From: a virus
DNA length: 37,880 nucleotides
Direction: 5' to 3' (one strand)
IMG/VR virus record: IMGVR_UViG_3300035681_000062
Coordinates: 1-37,880 of that record
A program made the position numbers and the translations under genes. Under the pieces are notes generated by a model. The model searched no databases and was not told the DNA's origin. It saw only the letters and a list, made by a program, of their open reading frames with translations. This document shows, in pieces, positions 37,395 to 37,880 of the stretch (the first letter of the stretch is position 1; each line of letters opens with the position of its first letter).

Positions 37395-37880
37395 TCACCC
37401 CCTTTCCGTGCGTGCAACCTCAGCCATCGCCGCGCCCTGCACGAACGCATTCGCCGCGCGCAGCAAGAACTCGATGCCCCTAGGACCGCCTGGGAGCCCG
37501 CCGCGCGCGTCCAAGAGCGCCTGGGCCTCGACGGTCAAGATCAGCGCCAACGTGGGCGAGACGCCAGCGCGCACGGCCACGGAGTACAGGTCCACGCGCG
37601 CGGGGTCCTCGATTGCGGTCAACGCCTGCGCGACCTCCAAGACCTTGTCCGCGTCCATGCCGTGCTCGACGGCGACGGCCCCGCACGCGGTTGCGATGAA
37701 CTCGACGCGGCCGAGGTACGCCTGCCACGTGGGCTCGTCCATGCTGGCAAGCTCGGTCGGCGTGGGCGGGCGGCGGGTGCCGTCGGGGGTGGTCACGCAG
37801 CCCGAGACCAGGCTGGCGACGAGGGCCACGCCCGCGACCAGAGCGACGGTGCTTAGGACGCGGGGGAGCCAGAACTTGTG
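37395..37880 (-). CDS. Lipoprotein of the leftward array, open at the right edge
   Basis: At least 161 residues in frame to the window end. KFWLPR precedes a hydrophobic run (VLSTVALVAGVALVA) and a lipobox LVSGC, so the protein should be exported and lipid-anchored at Cys. The mature part has PDGTRRPPTPTELASMDEPT and helical Ala-rich sequence to the end. A GTG at 37829 would leave too short a signal, so the true start lies outside or, if the genome is circular, at position 16. A late lipoprotein may act in lysis (outer-membrane spanin-like) or in exclusion; no spanin signature was seen. Confidence 0.7.
   Translation of the reverse strand, partial: HKFWLPRVLSTVALVAGVALVASLVSGCVTTPDGTRRPPTPTELASMDEPTWQAYLGRVEFIATACGAVAVEHGMDADKVLEVAQALTAIEDPARVDLYSVAVRAGVSPTLALILTVEAQALLDARGGLPGGPRGIEFLLRAANAFVQGAAMAEVARTERG

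Noticed and set aside
1-37880. Search for tRNA genes, CRISPR arrays and insertion sequences
   Set aside because: No cloverleaf, regularly spaced repeats, or transposase-like frames were seen. The short direct repeats found lie at gene junctions and are not an array.
1-37880. Direct terminal repeats at the window ends
   Set aside because: The first and last about 20 bases do not match; only a single shared G can be proposed, which is treated as a junction hypothesis.

Overview
The window looks like the genome, or nearly the whole genome, of a GC-rich tailed bacteriophage with a podovirus-like virion. The evidence is a large terminase with Walker and nuclease motifs, a portal, a scaffolding-type protein, a major capsid protein, T7 gp11-like and gp12-like tail genes, and no tape-measure or sheath gene. 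No rRNA, tRNA, CRISPR array, insertion sequence, integrase or DNA polymerase was seen. The host cannot be named from the sequence; the high GC content and frequent GTG starts only point to a high-GC bacterium.

Layout: two divergent gene arrays start from one control region at about 22183-22399. The minus-strand array runs leftward. It begins with an XRE-type repressor (22182), a DUF1376 replication protein and a helicase-loader-like protein. A DUF5681 small-terminase candidate follows, then a block of virion or host-recognition genes (15037-19324) that includes a 652-residue protein and an alpha/beta-hydrolase. Next come the large terminase, portal, scaffold, capsid, tail adaptor, a giant tail nozzle protein with inserted lectin-like domains, and terminal virion proteins. 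A lipoprotein gene enters from the right edge (37880-37395) on the same strand and stops at a strong minus-strand terminator (37230-37284).

The plus-strand array (22400-37166) is a dense chain of about 35 small genes, nearly all joined by ATGA or GTGA overlaps. Its first part carries a YqaJ-type exonuclease, a RecT annealing protein and an SbcC-like ATPase, closed by a large intrinsic terminator (27477-27550). A second copy of the promoter-like box then starts the distal part. That part has two Lar-like zinc ribbons, several zinc or HTH proteins, a PD-(D/E)XK nuclease, a RusA resolvase, a beta-helix protein and many unknowns.

The two arrays converge at 37167-37394. If the window ends are joined through one shared G, the ATG at 16 and the lipoprotein signal peptide become one reading frame directly behind the gene at 22-699. 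This suggests a closed, complete genome. The most unusual points are direct repeats that coincide with gene junctions and bracket single genes, the hydrolase among virion genes, a beta-helix protein outside the virion operon, and the lack of any recognisable endolysin.
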